Under the pieces are notes generated by a model, which worked only from the letters and a program-made list of their open reading frames with translations, made no database searches and was not told the DNA's origin. From Stemphylium vesicarium (taxonomy: Eukaryota; Ascomycota; Dothideomycetes; Pleosporales; Pleosporaceae), in the NCBI GenBank assembly GCA_004380135.1, contig QXCR01000095.1:1-64000 (forward strand): a stretch of DNA of 64,000 bases, given 5' to 3'. Both the position numbers and the translations under genes were made by a program. Shown here piece after piece: positions 21,702 to 33,604 of this stretch. Each line of letters starts with the position of its first letter. The first letter of the stretch is position 1.

Positions 21702-23511
21702 TCAAAGCTTGGCCTTATCCATGCTTGCCGCATCTCTCTTCGCCCATTCTTTGACAACTTTCCTCATGATCTTTCCCGACTGCAGCTTCGGTACTTCATC
21801 CACAAATACGATACCACCCACAAGCTGTTTATGCTTCGCTACCTTGATCTTCATGTGCCTGTGTATGTCCTCCACGGTTGTGCGATTCTTGTATTCATCC
21901 TTCAGCGTGACATAAGCCCGCGGCCATTCTTGACCATCGATTGTGATACCGACAGCAGCCGCGTCAGCAATGGGATCCAATTCGAGCAATACAGCTTCGA
22001 GTTCTGCTGGTGCTACTTGCAGAGCATTGACTTTGATGAGCTCCTGCATGTATATTAGTACATCGATCCAAACAGATACATGCTTCATGGTGTTTGATAC
22101 CTTCTTGCGGTCAACGATCCAAAACCACCCGTTTTTCACAATGGCGACGTCACCGGATCTCAACCAGCCATCTGGAGACAACGACTCTTTCGTCGCCTGA
22201 GGATTGCGCCAATATCCCAAGCAGATGTTCGGACCACGTACGTACAGTTCGCCAGGCTGGCCTTCGCGTACTTCATTCCCATCGTCGTCGATGAGCATGC
22301 AATCGCAGTTGGGATCCAACTGACCTACGCTACCGGAGCTATCTTGCATTAGTACCACACTAAAGGGAACAAAGCCTTGGTCTTACTCATCCAAAGTGCC
22401 GCCGGGTACGTGTATCGCCCCACAAGTGACCTCCGTCATGCCCCAGCCCTGCAATATCTCGCAGCCTAGCTTCCTACTAATCTCATTTTGGAGCTCCTTA
22501 GACAACGGCGCTGCACCGCATAAGATATCCGTGACACTGCTCAGATCGTATTTTGCAGTCTCGGGCCTCTTGTTTAACATGACCATGATCGGAGGCGCGA
22601 CCTGTAGGTGCGTCACCTTGTGAGTTTGAATGACCCGGAGGAAATCTTCGTATTCAAACTTCTTCATGATGTAACATGGAATCTGAAGTCTTTGCGCCAT
22701 GGCAATTGTGTATAGTTGGCCGTAAGCGTGGTACAGGGGAAGGAAGCCCACCCATGTCTCCCGAGGCCGTGTATCCGCGTTCCAAGGCTTGTTGAGATAT
22801 CGGATGAAGATGGTTTGCTCCAAGTTCGCGATCAAGTTGTAGTGGCTCACTTCGACGCCTTTAGGCATCCCAGTAGTACCAGAAGAGTAGTTCACCGTTG
22901 CTGTGGTAGTGGTTGCCTCGTGCTCTGATAGAACCGGAAAGTCATACGCTTTGGCTTCTGCTGGCGAGGCGAGGAACGCTCTCCAGTCTTTACATCCTTC
23001 AACAGGCGCGCATGGCTCGTCTGAGAATAGGAAAACGCGACCTTCTGGTAGTCCTGCACCTTTTGCTGCTGCTACTGCCGCTTTGATCAGACTTGGGTGT
23101 GCAAGAATGAATCGCGCCTCGGTGTTTGAAACTTGGTGTATCATCTCTGAGGGTTGTCAATATTCTGTCCTGGACGATTGATGCGAGGCAATTACCAGAT
23201 ACTGTATACGCTGGGTTCGCGCCACTGAAAATGCGCTTGGATCCAACGATACCAAGATACGCGACTGGAACATAGATATGATTGGGAGTGAATATCATCA
23301 CAACCTCTCCAGGCTTGCTCCCGATACGGTCCAACCCTAGCGCTAACCGCTTGCTCCATTGTAGCAGCGATCGTGAGGTGAGGTGCTGGTCCGTATCCTT
23401 CGAATCGATCCATATTGGGGTGTCAGAGGGTACATTTCCTCGTGGGAATAGGTAGTCCAATAAATTGCATTTGCGAATGTCGAGACTGGGGAATGGTGAT
23501 GAGAAAGGCAT
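21702..23511 (-). CDS. Acyl-CoA synthetase / 4-coumarate-CoA-ligase-like, PTS1 at C-terminus
   Basis: Four exons (23511-23196, 23146-22387, 22338-22101, 22043-21702) give 551 residues. It is an adenylate-forming ligase, activating a carboxylic acid to its CoA thioester. Visible motifs: P-loop YSSGTTGMPKGVEVSH, the A5-type QGWGMTEVTCG, the GWLRSGDVA motif, DRKKELIKVNALQVAP after splicing and the terminal lysine motif PKLQSGKIMRK. The protein ends in AKL, a peroxisomal targeting signal type 1, as in many fungal and plant 4CL-like enzymes. The 57-nt intron at 22100-22044 is in frame without a stop, but its removal restores the conserved RKKELIKV. The start ATG at 23511 faces an SDR gene across 361 nt. 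Substrate could be a medium-chain, aromatic or alicyclic acid. Confidence 0.92.
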
Positions 23512-23872
23512 GGCTGCTTATGGCGAGAGGTGCGCGGGTTCAGTCAGGGAAATGGAACTGAATACGACGACTTGGAGGCTGACTAGACAACACAGCAGCT
23601 AAGTCAGTTGTACTCATCACGAAAGTCTGCTTGATGCCAATCCCGATTATTGGGTGGGCGCTGATGCAACAGCCATCCCACAGCCGGCCGAACGAGGGAT
23701 TCGCGGGGGTGCACAGACCGCGTTCCTCAATCCCGAGGATATCGAACTCCATACTCCGAGCTTCACGCACAACAGCCTTCCATGTTAGGCAGTCATCCAA
23801 GATGGCGCGTCGCGACTTGAATGGTCATTTATTTTGTGTTTGCCCATTCATACTCGAGATTGACTGACCATC
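23512..23872. promoter_or_regulatory. Shared bidirectional promoter, acyl-CoA synthetase / SDR-1
   Basis: Only 361 nt separate the two divergent ATGs, and both proteins end in PTS1 signals, so the pair is probably co-regulated. No specific factor site can be named with confidence. Confidence 0.65.
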
Positions 23873-24826
23873 ATGTCGGAACTAAAGGATTTCAACCGCA
23901 TGTTCAGCCTTGATGGCAAGGTCGCGTTGGTGACCGGAGGTAAGCATCAACAATACATCTACAGTGCAGCCACGCCCTAATTCTTTTCTACCAGGCTCGA
24001 GAGGTCTTGGGCTTCACACGGCGACTGCGTTCCTCCTCGCTGGAGCCAGAAAGGTCTTCATCTCTGCGCGTAAGAACGAAGGAGAGCAGGGTATCGACCG
24101 AGCAGTGGAGAAACTCAACAAACTCCCTGTATGTGGCCTAGCAGTCGGAATTGCTGCCAATGTCGCCGATACTGGGGACATTGAGCGATTGGTGGGAAAG
24201 GTCTTAGAGACGGACGATAAGTTAGACATCCTCGTTGCAAATGCAGGAGCCACTTGGGGCGGTCCTTTCGATCCAACACCAGACTGGTCGAGCAAGAAGG
24301 TCCTGGATTTGAATGTGCGCGGAGTCTTTAATCTCGCGAGACTGTACGTATTCCAGTCATCAACCCGAACAGAATAGATACTGATGATCGTGTCACCAGC
24401 TTCGCACCCCTCCTCGAACGCGCCGGTACGTGTACATCTCCTTCGCGCGTAATTATCGTCTCCTCCACGGCCGGCACGACCGTACCCCATGTAGGCGAGC
24501 ATGGTACTATCATGTACAGCGTTTCCAAAGCCGCCGCACACCATCTATCGCGACAGCTTGCAGTCGAGCTCGGGCCCAGGAACATTACCACCAATACCGT
24601 CGCTCCGGGCTTCTTTCCCTCTAAGCTCGCCAACGGCCTGATAGATATATTGGGTGGGCAGCAGGAATTAGAAGAGAGTAATCCTAGAAAACGGTTGGGC
24701 GAGCCCGAGGACATTGCTGGTGTGATGGTCTTCTTGTGCAGCCCAGCAGCAGCATACATCAACGGAGAGGATATTGCCGTTGACGGCGGAATGAGATTCG
24801 CAAGCGGGCGACATTCAAAGTTATAA
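23873..24826 (+). CDS. Short-chain dehydrogenase/reductase with C-terminal SKL (SDR-1)
   Basis: Exons 23873-23939, 23995-24343 and 24400-24826 give 280 residues. Classical SDR features: VALVTGGSRGLGLHTA (NAD(P) binding, glycine motif split by intron 1), VANAGATWGG, the catalytic Ser in RVIIVSSTAG and the YSVSK catalytic tetrad element, then NTVAPGFFPS. The overall pattern is like RhlG/3-oxoacyl reductase-type SDRs. The last three residues are SKL, the canonical peroxisomal PTS1, preceded by basic residues (SGRH), so peroxisomal import is strongly predicted. It is divergent from the PTS1-bearing acyl-CoA synthetase, suggesting that both act on the same CoA-linked intermediates in peroxisomes. 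Its stop lies only 38 nt from that of SDR-2, transcribed towards it. Confidence 0.93.
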
Positions 24827-24864
24827 GATTTAGTAAACATCTTCTGACAGGATTTACATGATAC

Positions 24865-25823
24865 TCAAGCCCCGTTAGTCCTTCCTTCGATCCTTGCCAA
24901 CTGCTTCGCCATGCTAGTGTTCGCCATCATCTTCTTCATCTTCTCGTCACAAAACTCAGGACAGTCTCTGAAATAAATCCTGTCCCCATTTACTTCTACC
25001 GTCAAACCCCAATTCTCATCCTTGCTCTTCTTCACCCCTTTCGCATCGACGATGGCGCCGCCTTCTACCAGCTTTACCACGACATCCACTACGGCTTCCA
25101 CGGGAGTGAAATATTCAAGCGGAAAGGCCTTCCAGTCCTCCTGTGACAAAAGCCCGGTGTTGACGATACCGGGGCAGGTGGCGAATGTACGAATGCCCTC
25201 GTGGTGATAAGCTACAGTGATTGCCCGGTTGAACTGCATCACTGCGGCTTTACCCCCGCTATACATGGGACAGAATTCGCTTGGATACAGAGCTCCGCAA
25301 GAGGCTGTCATTATCTAAAGTGTTGGGATCGGACATTAGCGCATGCCTAGTGGTCATTTCATACATTGGCATTACTAACCAACACTGGATCGAACTCTTC
25401 TTCGTCATACCTCGCTTTGGTCTTGCGGAAGTAGTGTAACGCGAGGTATGATGTGTTGACTACAGCTTTGTAGTTGATATCGACACTTAATTGGTTTGGC
25501 TGTGGAGGTGGTGGACCATCCAGATCATGTTTTGCGTAAAAGTTGTCTCTTTCTACAATACCAGCGTTTGCAAAGACAAAGTCTAGACGGGAAGAGCTCT
25601 TGTAGGTTGCTTCGAATGCGGAGGTGAGCGAGGCGTAGTCTGTCACGTTCGCTTGATGAAATGTCGCATTTCTCAACGTGGATTTTGCTTGTTTGCCTGC
25701 TTCGGCGTTCAGGTCAACAATGTGAACGTTCCAGTCGATCTTTGGGTGAGATGAGAGGGCCTCTGCTACTGCGAGACCCATCCCGGAGGCCCCTCCGGTG
25801 ATCAATGCGACTTTCTGAGGCAT
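24865..25823 (-). CDS. Short-chain dehydrogenase, 15-hydroxyprostaglandin-dehydrogenase-like (SDR-2)
   Basis: Exons 25823-25380 and 25314-24865 join in phase 0 to 297 residues. N-terminal VALITGGASGMGLAVAEAL and the acidic VDLN after strand 2 suggest NAD preference. FANAGIVERDNF and the catalytic Ser in IMTASCGALYP, with YSGGK twelve residues on, complete the active site; CPGIVNTGLL follows. The pattern is that of fungal SDRs annotated as 15-hydroxyprostaglandin dehydrogenase-like, acting on secondary alcohols. No peroxisomal signal is visible (ends in TNGA). It converges on SDR-1 and is divergent from the aldehyde dehydrogenase. Confidence 0.92.
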
Positions 25824-26718
25824 TTCAAATAGCGATTTGGTGTGCGAATGGGAAAGAAATGGATTTGTAAGATTTCTCCAAATAATGGAATATTTCTATG
25901 TCACATATCGGGAAGCTTTTCGGAAACTTCAACGTGGTTTTATGGCTATCTGCGCATTGAAGATGCCGCTTCGCCGCCGCCATTGCCATCCAGCGCAAGC
26001 CTGGACGGCTCACTTCACAGAGACGCAAGCATGGATCCCAAGCTCATTCTCCGCATCCCTGGATGGAAAGCGTCTTCCGAGCACACTGTCTTGCATCACT
26101 CATGGTAGTTGAGCTCCCTTCATATTGCCCTCTCAAATTCCCAACTCTTCCTAGAGTGTCTGGCGTCTCTCACCAGGCTAAAGTTGTCGCATATCGATGC
26201 TCCCAAGCGCTCTATGCGTTCGTGGCCACGCACATCGACATGACTCTCTGACATGCCCTAAAAATCTCTCGCATGAATCGAAAACATATGTGTTATTGTT
26301 TCCCGCTCTACGTCTCGTGGTATGACGTGGTGTTGTGCGGGGAAGGCGGAGAAGATGACTCGCTACCATATGGGGCTAGGGTAGCGGAAAACGGATCGCG
26401 GGCGCTTTCACCATCAGCCGAATGCTTCCCTGTGGACAAACCAATCTTCGCCGAGATAACGTCTCCTCATTCAGTGTTACACATGCCTGCACTCCGTTTG
26501 CTCTGCTGAGATCCTCCCTCGCTGACTTGCATCAGCCGGAATTACGAGATGCCAGGTTGGGTAGGAGGTGAGACTGCGTATGCTTACCCAGCGCGGCGAT
26601 TACATGTGCCAAAATGCAGCTACAAGTTTGAAATTCTTCTCCCTAGCCACTTTCCTTTGTAGCTCGTTCTTCTGCATTCGCATCTGGTCCCATTCCTCCT
26701 CACAGTACATCTCTCATC
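25824..26718. promoter_or_regulatory. Divergent promoter region, SDR-2 / aldehyde dehydrogenase
   Basis: 895 nt between two divergent ATGs, with no supported gene inside. Probably holds both promoters; the size allows independent control. Confidence 0.5.
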
Positions 26719-28248
26719 ATGACACTCCAATACTCGGCAAAGAAGCTCCCTAAGCAAATCTTTATCAATAACGAATATGTTGACTCCAAGTCATCAAAGA
26801 AACTCACACTACACAATCCCAAGAACGGTGAGCTTATCGCCGACGATGTCCCGTCAGCAGGCGAGCAAGATGTCGATGCCGCCGTCGATGCAGCGGAAAA
26901 GGCATTTCCAGCTTGGAAGAAGATGAGCGCCAATCAGAGACGAGGCATATTGAACAAGTTCGCCGAGCTGATCGAAAAGAATGCGAATGAAATTGCACAG
27001 TTATCGAGAATCTCTTTGGGGGCACCGGCGGCCTTTGGAGCTTTCGAGATTGGGTTGTGTGCTGAGGTAACTCTAACCTCACCCAAGCCTCGAAGTTTAG
27101 ACCGTAATCGCTGACATACACGTTGATAGACCTTCAGATACAACGCTGGCTTCATCGACAAATTCGGTGGTGAGTCCTGGCCACAAGAGGACGGATTCCT
27201 CAAGATCGTGCGCAACGAGCCGTTGGGTGTCACAGCCGGTATTGTACCATGGAACGGGCCAATTGGCACCGTCGGGCTCAAAGCGGCGCCCGCCCTCGCA
27301 ACGGGGAACTGTTTCATTCTCAAGCCATCGGAGAAGACACCCTTCTCCTCACTTGCTCTCGGTAGCCTCATCAAAGAAGCTGGATTCCCACCCGGCGTCT
27401 TCCAAATCCTGTCCGGAGATGGCAGCACCGGCGCGCTAATTGCAAGCCACATGCGCATTCGAAAAGTGAGCTTCACTGGCAGTATATCAACGGGCAAGAA
27501 GATACAAGAAATGGCTGCAAAGTCCAATCTCAAGCGCGTCACTCTAGAACTCGGTGGCAAATCTCCCGCCGTCGTCTTCGACGATGCAAACCTCGACAAC
27601 GCCGTCAAATGGACCGCCGACGCCATCACAGCAAACACGGGCCAAGTTTGCTTTGCTGCCAGCCGCGTCTACGTGCAGGAAGGCATCTACGAGTCTTTCA
27701 TCGAGAAGTACAAAGCAGCAATGAAAGACAAAGTCAAGGAGATTGGCGACCCTGACGAAACATCTACTAACATCGGTCCTCTCGTCGACGAAGCCCAATT
27801 CAGCCGAGTCCAAGGTTTCATCGAGCGCGGCCAGTCACAAAACCAAGGCACCCTTGCTGTAGGGGGAAAACGAATTGGAACATCTGGCTACTACCTTGAG
27901 CCTACTGTGTTCACAGACGTCGATCCCACCTCTGAGATTCACTGCGAAGAGATCTTCGGCCCTGTTTCCGTGGTCCGCACCTTCAAGACGGAAGCCGAGA
28001 TCATGGCGTTGGCGAACAACACTAATTTCGGCCTCATGGCCGGCGTCTTCACACAGGATATCAATCGCGCGTTGCGTGTCGCGAGCGAATTTGAGAGTGG
28101 AATGGTCGGGGTGAATTGTGTGAGTTTGATGTTCATGAGCACGCCGTTTGGCGGGAGCAAGGAGAGCGGATTGGGGAGAGAGTGTGGGATTCACGCACTG
28201 AGGGCGTTCACGGAGCCGAAGACGATCATGATTAATATGAACTATTAG
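26719..28248 (+). CDS. Aldehyde dehydrogenase (NAD(P)+-dependent)
   Basis: Exons 26719-27066 and 27130-28248 give 488 residues, the standard ALDH length. The enzyme oxidises aldehydes to carboxylic acids. Visible elements: VPWNGPIGTVGLKAAPALA (cofactor domain), FTGSISTGKKI, the general base Glu in LELGGKSPAV, the nucleophile Cys in TGQVCFAASRV, EEIFGPV and PFGGSKESGLGRE near the C-terminus. The 63-nt intron lies before the TFRYNAGF segment. No targeting signal is visible, so it is probably cytosolic. It stands at the right end of the BVMO-ligase-SDR block and could supply carboxylic acids to the acyl-CoA synthetase. Its stop is 63 nt from that of the convergent glycosyltransferase. Confidence 0.95.
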
Positions 28249-28311
28249 GTGCGTGCTGTTCGGTAGAGGAGTTGGGGGGAACTCGGTAGTCTTTAGCTCT
28301 CACCCCCGTTC

Positions 28312-30320
28312 TTATTCCTTTATCGTAACAATCCAATATCCAAAAGCTGTCCACATAACTGTTGTACCTCCACCCATGCATAACAAACTCGTCCACGCAT
28401 CGAGCCCCAACTCCGAACTGATGTAACGACCGACCACTCCACCAACAATGCCCATCCAGACAACGAAAAACCCCACTTCCCATGCCTTCTTCTTGAGATC
28501 CCTCCATTCCTTCTTCTCCTGCGTTTCCATCTCCCCCCGCATCGACGTACCCCATTCATTCGCCAGCATAGTGACAAAGCTCCAGGCTTGAATGGCTGGC
28601 AGCGGTATCATGTAGAATAGCGCAGCTGGAATGGACCAAGCCCACTCGCCCCAGGTAGGGTTGATGGGGTTCCTCGTCTTCAGATAGACGGCGGTCATAA
28701 TGAACTTTGCCATATAGTCCGTCGGGATAAAACTCATGAAGGGGCTGACGCCTACAAAGAAGTATGACACGATTGTTGCGAAGATGAAAAACGAGGTAAG
28801 CTCTCGTCGCAAAGCGGCGTAGAAGAAAAGCGGTGGTTGATTGAGATACATCGTCGGATGAACGTAGGACTCAATGTGCACGGCACGGGCCCAGCGAACT
28901 TGCTGGAGAAGCCAGCGGCGCAGCGTCACGGGTGTTTCGGTGGCGGTTACCGCGTGTGGGATGTAGCGAACACGATAGCCTGGCCGGAGGAGCCGAGTAG
29001 TCATGTGCCGATCTTCATTCACAATCTGCTAGGCGTTAGCGTCCTGACCATTGATTTCGCACTAGGTCCAGCATGGATACAAAGAGAGAAAGGACCGACC
29101 ATCCAGTGTCCAAGAACCCTCTGCTTGTACCAAGCCAGCAGTTCAGGTTTAACAGCCTTGATGCGAAACGCCGCACAAGGTCCGCTCTGGCAATCGTTGG
29201 CGCCCACGGCGCTAGAAAAACATCTTGAGAGATGTAAATCATTCAAGTAAACTGTGCTTCCCAAAGTCGTGACAAGGCTATCTTTCCGATTGTGAATGCT
29301 CAGTGCAGTACTGGCTCCTGCGCAATTGTCGTCCCCATGGATGGTTTCGATCGTGGTCTTGATAGTATTCTTGTAGACCATAGAATCCGAGTCGGAAGTC
29401 CACACGAAGTCGATATCCAGAAGCTCAGAAAGAGCAAAAGAGATGATGAAGGAGGTAAACATGATGCCTTTCTTGTGCATGTGAGGTTGGGTTACGCAAA
29501 GGCGCGTTATTGCATCAGGGCCCGTGAGATGGATGTTGTTTTCGACTAACGTCTGCTTTGCAAGGGTAATGCATCTCTCGATGATGACTGTGTCTCTCCC
29601 CCAGGCCTCAATGTCGCGATCCATTTGGAGCGCAATGTCTACGAGCGGAGTGGGAAGATTGAGAACAGTGGAGTCATGGGTGTAAACCTAACAGTCATCA
29701 ACTGGAGCACAAGAAAGGGAGTGATAGAAAATGCAGACTGGGCGACATACCTTTTGGAAAATATCAACCATCACTTGATCTTCGTGGCCGTTGCCATCAA
29801 TGCAGATAAGTACAAATTCGCATCCGTCAGCATCCAGGTAACTCTCGAGAGCCTTGGTGAAGATGACTGGATCCTCTCGATATCCCACAATTGCCGCAAT
29901 ACAGCCGAGTTCAAACGTTGGAGAGCGTTTGGACTCAGTAAGATATTCTCCTTTTTCGGCCACGCTCATATCAGCATGAGCTTCGATCTTTGCTTGGTCA
30001 CGCCTTTTGCCGTTATTGCGAACTCTTTCATTGTCCCAGCCACAGTGTTCGGCAAGGTACATTGTGAGAATGGTGTCGAAAGTGTAGAGATAATCGGACC
30101 AATGCAAGGTCAGATAGTAGTAGAGAGTGGCTGCAAAAAAGCAGCCGACCAAGTTGTACGCTTTTGCAAGTGTGGTGACGAGATGTTGGGCGGATGGCTC
30201 TGGGAAGTCTTGCTTGCGCTCATATCTTGGCTCAGAGGATTTCGATGGGTGCAAAGAGAAGGAATAGAGGTAGAGTCGCAAAACGCTTGTGCGAAGCCAG
30301 CGGGCCGTAGGTTTTATCAT
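28312..30320 (-). CDS. Processive family-2 glycosyltransferase, hyaluronan-synthase-like membrane protein
   Basis: Exons 30320-29751, 29687-29100 and 29025-28312 give 623 residues. Membrane-embedded GT2 enzymes of this class polymerise sugars from UDP-donors at the plasma membrane. One or two N-terminal helices (LVGCFFAATLYYYLTLHW) precede the catalytic domain with AAIVGYREDP, a VLICIDGNG acidic site, WTSDSDSMV (DxD region), IVNEDRHMTTRLL (the catalytic acidic triad segment) and the QQVRW product-binding motif. Three to four C-terminal helices follow. Exon 2 ends at a weak donor (GTCGGT at 29099), chosen because it alone leads in frame into IVNEDRH; this junction is less sure. Product could be hyaluronan-like, chitin-like or another surface glycan. 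Confidence 0.83.
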
Positions 30321-32132
30321 GATGGGCGAAGTTGTGAAGATATCGCCATTGGATGCTGGATGATGTGGAAGCAGATTCAGCTAGAAGACTCTATATAGTG
30401 AATAGTCGAGTGAGTAAAACGCGGCATTTAACTCCGGAGACATCTTGCGGACCTTCTTTGACTAGACCGCGGTGTTGCATACCCACTGCAGTAGCAGGTG
30501 GACATATATTGAGTGGATCTAGTGTCATACTATTGCATGTTATTGATGCATTGGTAATGATTTTCATTGTCATTGAAGGTCATATTTCCATTTTTAGAGT
30601 GCTGCTACAGATCAGGCTGAGTATTGTCTACGTCTTCATCACCTGTGTGAATTAGCAAGCTTATCATTAAATTCCTGCCTACTCTCACAGAACTTACATC
30701 TTGCTACTATCGCATGTTGCTCTCTTGCTTATCGCAGGCCTAACCGGCTCACCCGGATCCTCACCGTTTCCGTGTCCTTGCGCGTCAGTCTTCGTCGCCG
30801 GTGAGCAGTTCGGCGTAGTCTACCCTATTTGACATGCAACAGCTATGTGAACTAGTAACCACGAAGCGCTAAACAGACAAATGACCATTACTGATTACCA
30901 CGATCTCTCAGGTTCCAGGCTCGAGAAGGCTGTAAAATCGTATCATTACCATCCGTTCGGTCTTGGAGTTGCTTGGAGTTGCCTCATCGGAGTCAGTGTG
31001 TTGTCGTACTCAATCAACGTAGGCTTAGCTCGCCACCAAGACTCTCTTGGCGTACGGAGTGGGAGTTGTTTCTTCTTGAAATAAGACCGGGTACGATTGT
31101 TTTGCATGCGACTGCGTTAGTGGTTATGATAGTAAATGGTGTACCAGAAAGGGTTTTCCCAGCCGCGCAGATGAGATGGAAGTGAGACATATACAAGTGT
31201 ACCCGTAGTGATGTTGCAGCGCCCAGAGAAAACAGCCAGTGTTGAGTTTAACCGAATTTTTCAGGTTCAGGTACGCGTTCTTGATGTTTCCCGAGATGCA
31301 AAGGGCCTTTCTCGGTCCTTGGATAATCTCACACCGCACCTCTCCGCGGTGCCCGGCAAACACGATGTACGACGGGCGCCAGTTTCTTCTTGGTCAAAAG
31401 AAAGTGACGTAGTAGAAGAAGACTGCTGGGCCGGTACGATTGCCGAGATTCCCTTTTTTTTTCCAAAGCGAAAAGGTAGGTAGTTCAAGATACCTAGATC
31501 CGCACCGGGCCGAAATCGAGAGCTCGGGATCCAGGGAGGTTCCACCACGAATTGATCTGCAACAAGTTTCATTCGATATTGCGCACCAAGTGCAACTTCT
31601 AGCTCATGACGCCCCATGAATCAGGTAAACGTGGCGACATGAGCCACTTGCGCCATTTTCGTCGCGCAGTAAAAGTCGCGATTTCCCCGTTGCTGATTAC
31701 TATTTTTCCTGAGACTTGCATGTTTTCGAACCAAATGAGGAAAGTACTGCAACACTTTTATACTTCTGAGGCCTTTTGAGCAATTCTGTTGGAGCTTAGC
31801 CTTGGACGTCAACAGGCTTGACAGATCACATAAATTCGTGTTTTTTTGATCGGTCTGCTGGAAGCATTGGACTTGGACGGATACACCATCCATTACATCC
31901 AAAACTACCTGCCTCCTTGGCATACCTACATTTGCGTCATTACACATCTTTTTTGTCGACAGCTCTCCGATCTTTCTACTCTTCTCCGAAATTGTCTCGA
32001 AATAGGAATTGGCCCCGAAGAGCCAAGCTGAAGAGCTAGGAGAGAAAGACTGTGCACACTTCCTATCAACACTTTCGATAGACTCTATCCGCCTTCCGTC
32101 ACCTCACTGGCATCCACAAGACCGTCAAAACC
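30321..32132. other. Intergenic, 1.8 kb
   Basis: Both neighbours point away from it, so it holds two promoters. Short unrecognised frames only, the longest 116 codons leftward from 31617. No repeat or RNA gene seen. Confidence 0.5.
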
Positions 32133-33556
32133 ATGACCACAAAACCCATCCCAGCAGTCCGAGAAACCTGGCTCGACGGCCTCCGCGGCGTGGCCGCCCT
32201 AATCGTAGTCTGGTTCCACACAACCTCGGGAAAACTCAGCACACCCTACCGTTCCTTCTGGGACCTTCCTGCCACCGAAAACCGGCACCTAATCCAAACC
32301 CTCCCCTTCCGCCTCTTCTTCGCCGGCCCGGGCATGGTAGACATATTCTTCGTCGTATCGGGGTACTCCGTGTCGACCGGGCTGATAAAACTGCGCAACG
32401 ACCACAGCAGCTCAACGTCGCTTGTGGGCTTCTACAAGAAACTGTCGAGTAGCGTGGTGAGGAGGATGTTCAGGCTGTGTTTCCCGGTTCTCGCAATGAG
32501 TGTGGCGAGCCACGTGTTGTTTTACGCGGGGCTTTATACGATACATTTTGCAAGAGAGGCGGGTTGTCCGGGTGCGGAACCGTGGGGGAATCCCGTGCCG
32601 CATGTGCAGTGCCTCGTAAGGTCTTTTGTTGGAGTTGTTAATGCGGAGGGGTATCAGAACTTGACGCTGAATGATCGTAAGTTCTGAACTGTGGGGAAAT
32701 ACAAGAAGTGGGTATGGGTGGCTGACCGTCTTTGAAATCAGACTTTTGGACGATTCCTGTGGAGATCCGCGGCTCTATGCAGGTTTATCTGACTCTACTT
32801 GCGCTGGCGAATGTGAGGGAAAGGATTCGAATTGTCATCCTAAGCATGCTTTGTGTGCGATCGTGGTGGAACGGTTCAGCTGAATTCATGGCTTTCTTCG
32901 CAGGAGTCTTGTTTGCAGAACTGAATGCATCTGCGTCACTTAAACACCACGAGATCCGGACACATACGTCTCTTTCTCGTGATATTGGGGGTCTAAGAGC
33001 ATTAAAGACCAGACCAGATCGGCTGTGGACCTTGTCAAAATATTTGGCGTGCGGTGTGGGAGTCTACCTCCTCTCTCTGCCCATACGAATCCAGCCTGGT
33101 AAGGGCATCGACCCAAACTTTCCACCGGATTGGTTCTTCCTCAAATTTGCACCCCCGCTTTCGGGGTGGTATCCGGAAATGACAATGCGCACGTGGCATA
33201 CATTCGGCGCAATTCTTGTCGTTGGCAGTATGCGTGTGTTACCTCGACTCCGAGCGCCATTCGAAACTAGGGTAGCACAATTCCTAGGCCACATCTCTTT
33301 TAGTATGTACCTATGTCACCAGACTGTTCTCCGGATCATGCTACACTGGTGTTTGCATTGGACTGGTAAGTTGGCCACTGGCGTGAGTTACTTCGAGGCT
33401 CATCGAGAGGGGAAGTGGGGAAATGTATTTGTGGCGTGGATGTTAACCATACCTATGATTCTGGGAGTACTGCTGTCGACCAGTTATTACATGGCGAGAG
33501 CGGTTGATCAAAGAAGCATTGCCTTAGGGCACTATGTAGAAAGGCGATTGTGTTGA
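32133..33556 (+). CDS. Acyltransferase-3 family integral membrane protein
   Basis: Exons 32133-32676 and 32742-33556 give 452 residues. The family moves acyl groups onto glycans, lipids or small molecules. The N-terminus carries the hallmark WLDGLRGVAALIVVWFH, including the catalytic-type histidine. After the 65-nt intron comes the HFWTIPVEIRGSM segment typical of fungal members. Multiple hydrophobic helices are spread over the sequence, and LGHISFSMYLCHQTV is the usual late helix. Both GTAAGT and CAG splice sites are standard. It converges on the PRISE-type reductase with 48 nt between stops. Acceptor substrate unknown. Confidence 0.9.
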
Positions 33557-33604
33557 TAATATCGGCTCAGCCATCTTCTCTCGCCACCGCTAGTCTTTAC
33601 ACAT

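Noticed and set aside
18773..28248. Secondary-metabolite biosynthetic cluster
   Set aside because: No polyketide synthase, NRPS, terpene cyclase, prenyltransferase or P450 is present in or beside the block; a catabolic reading fits the enzyme set better.
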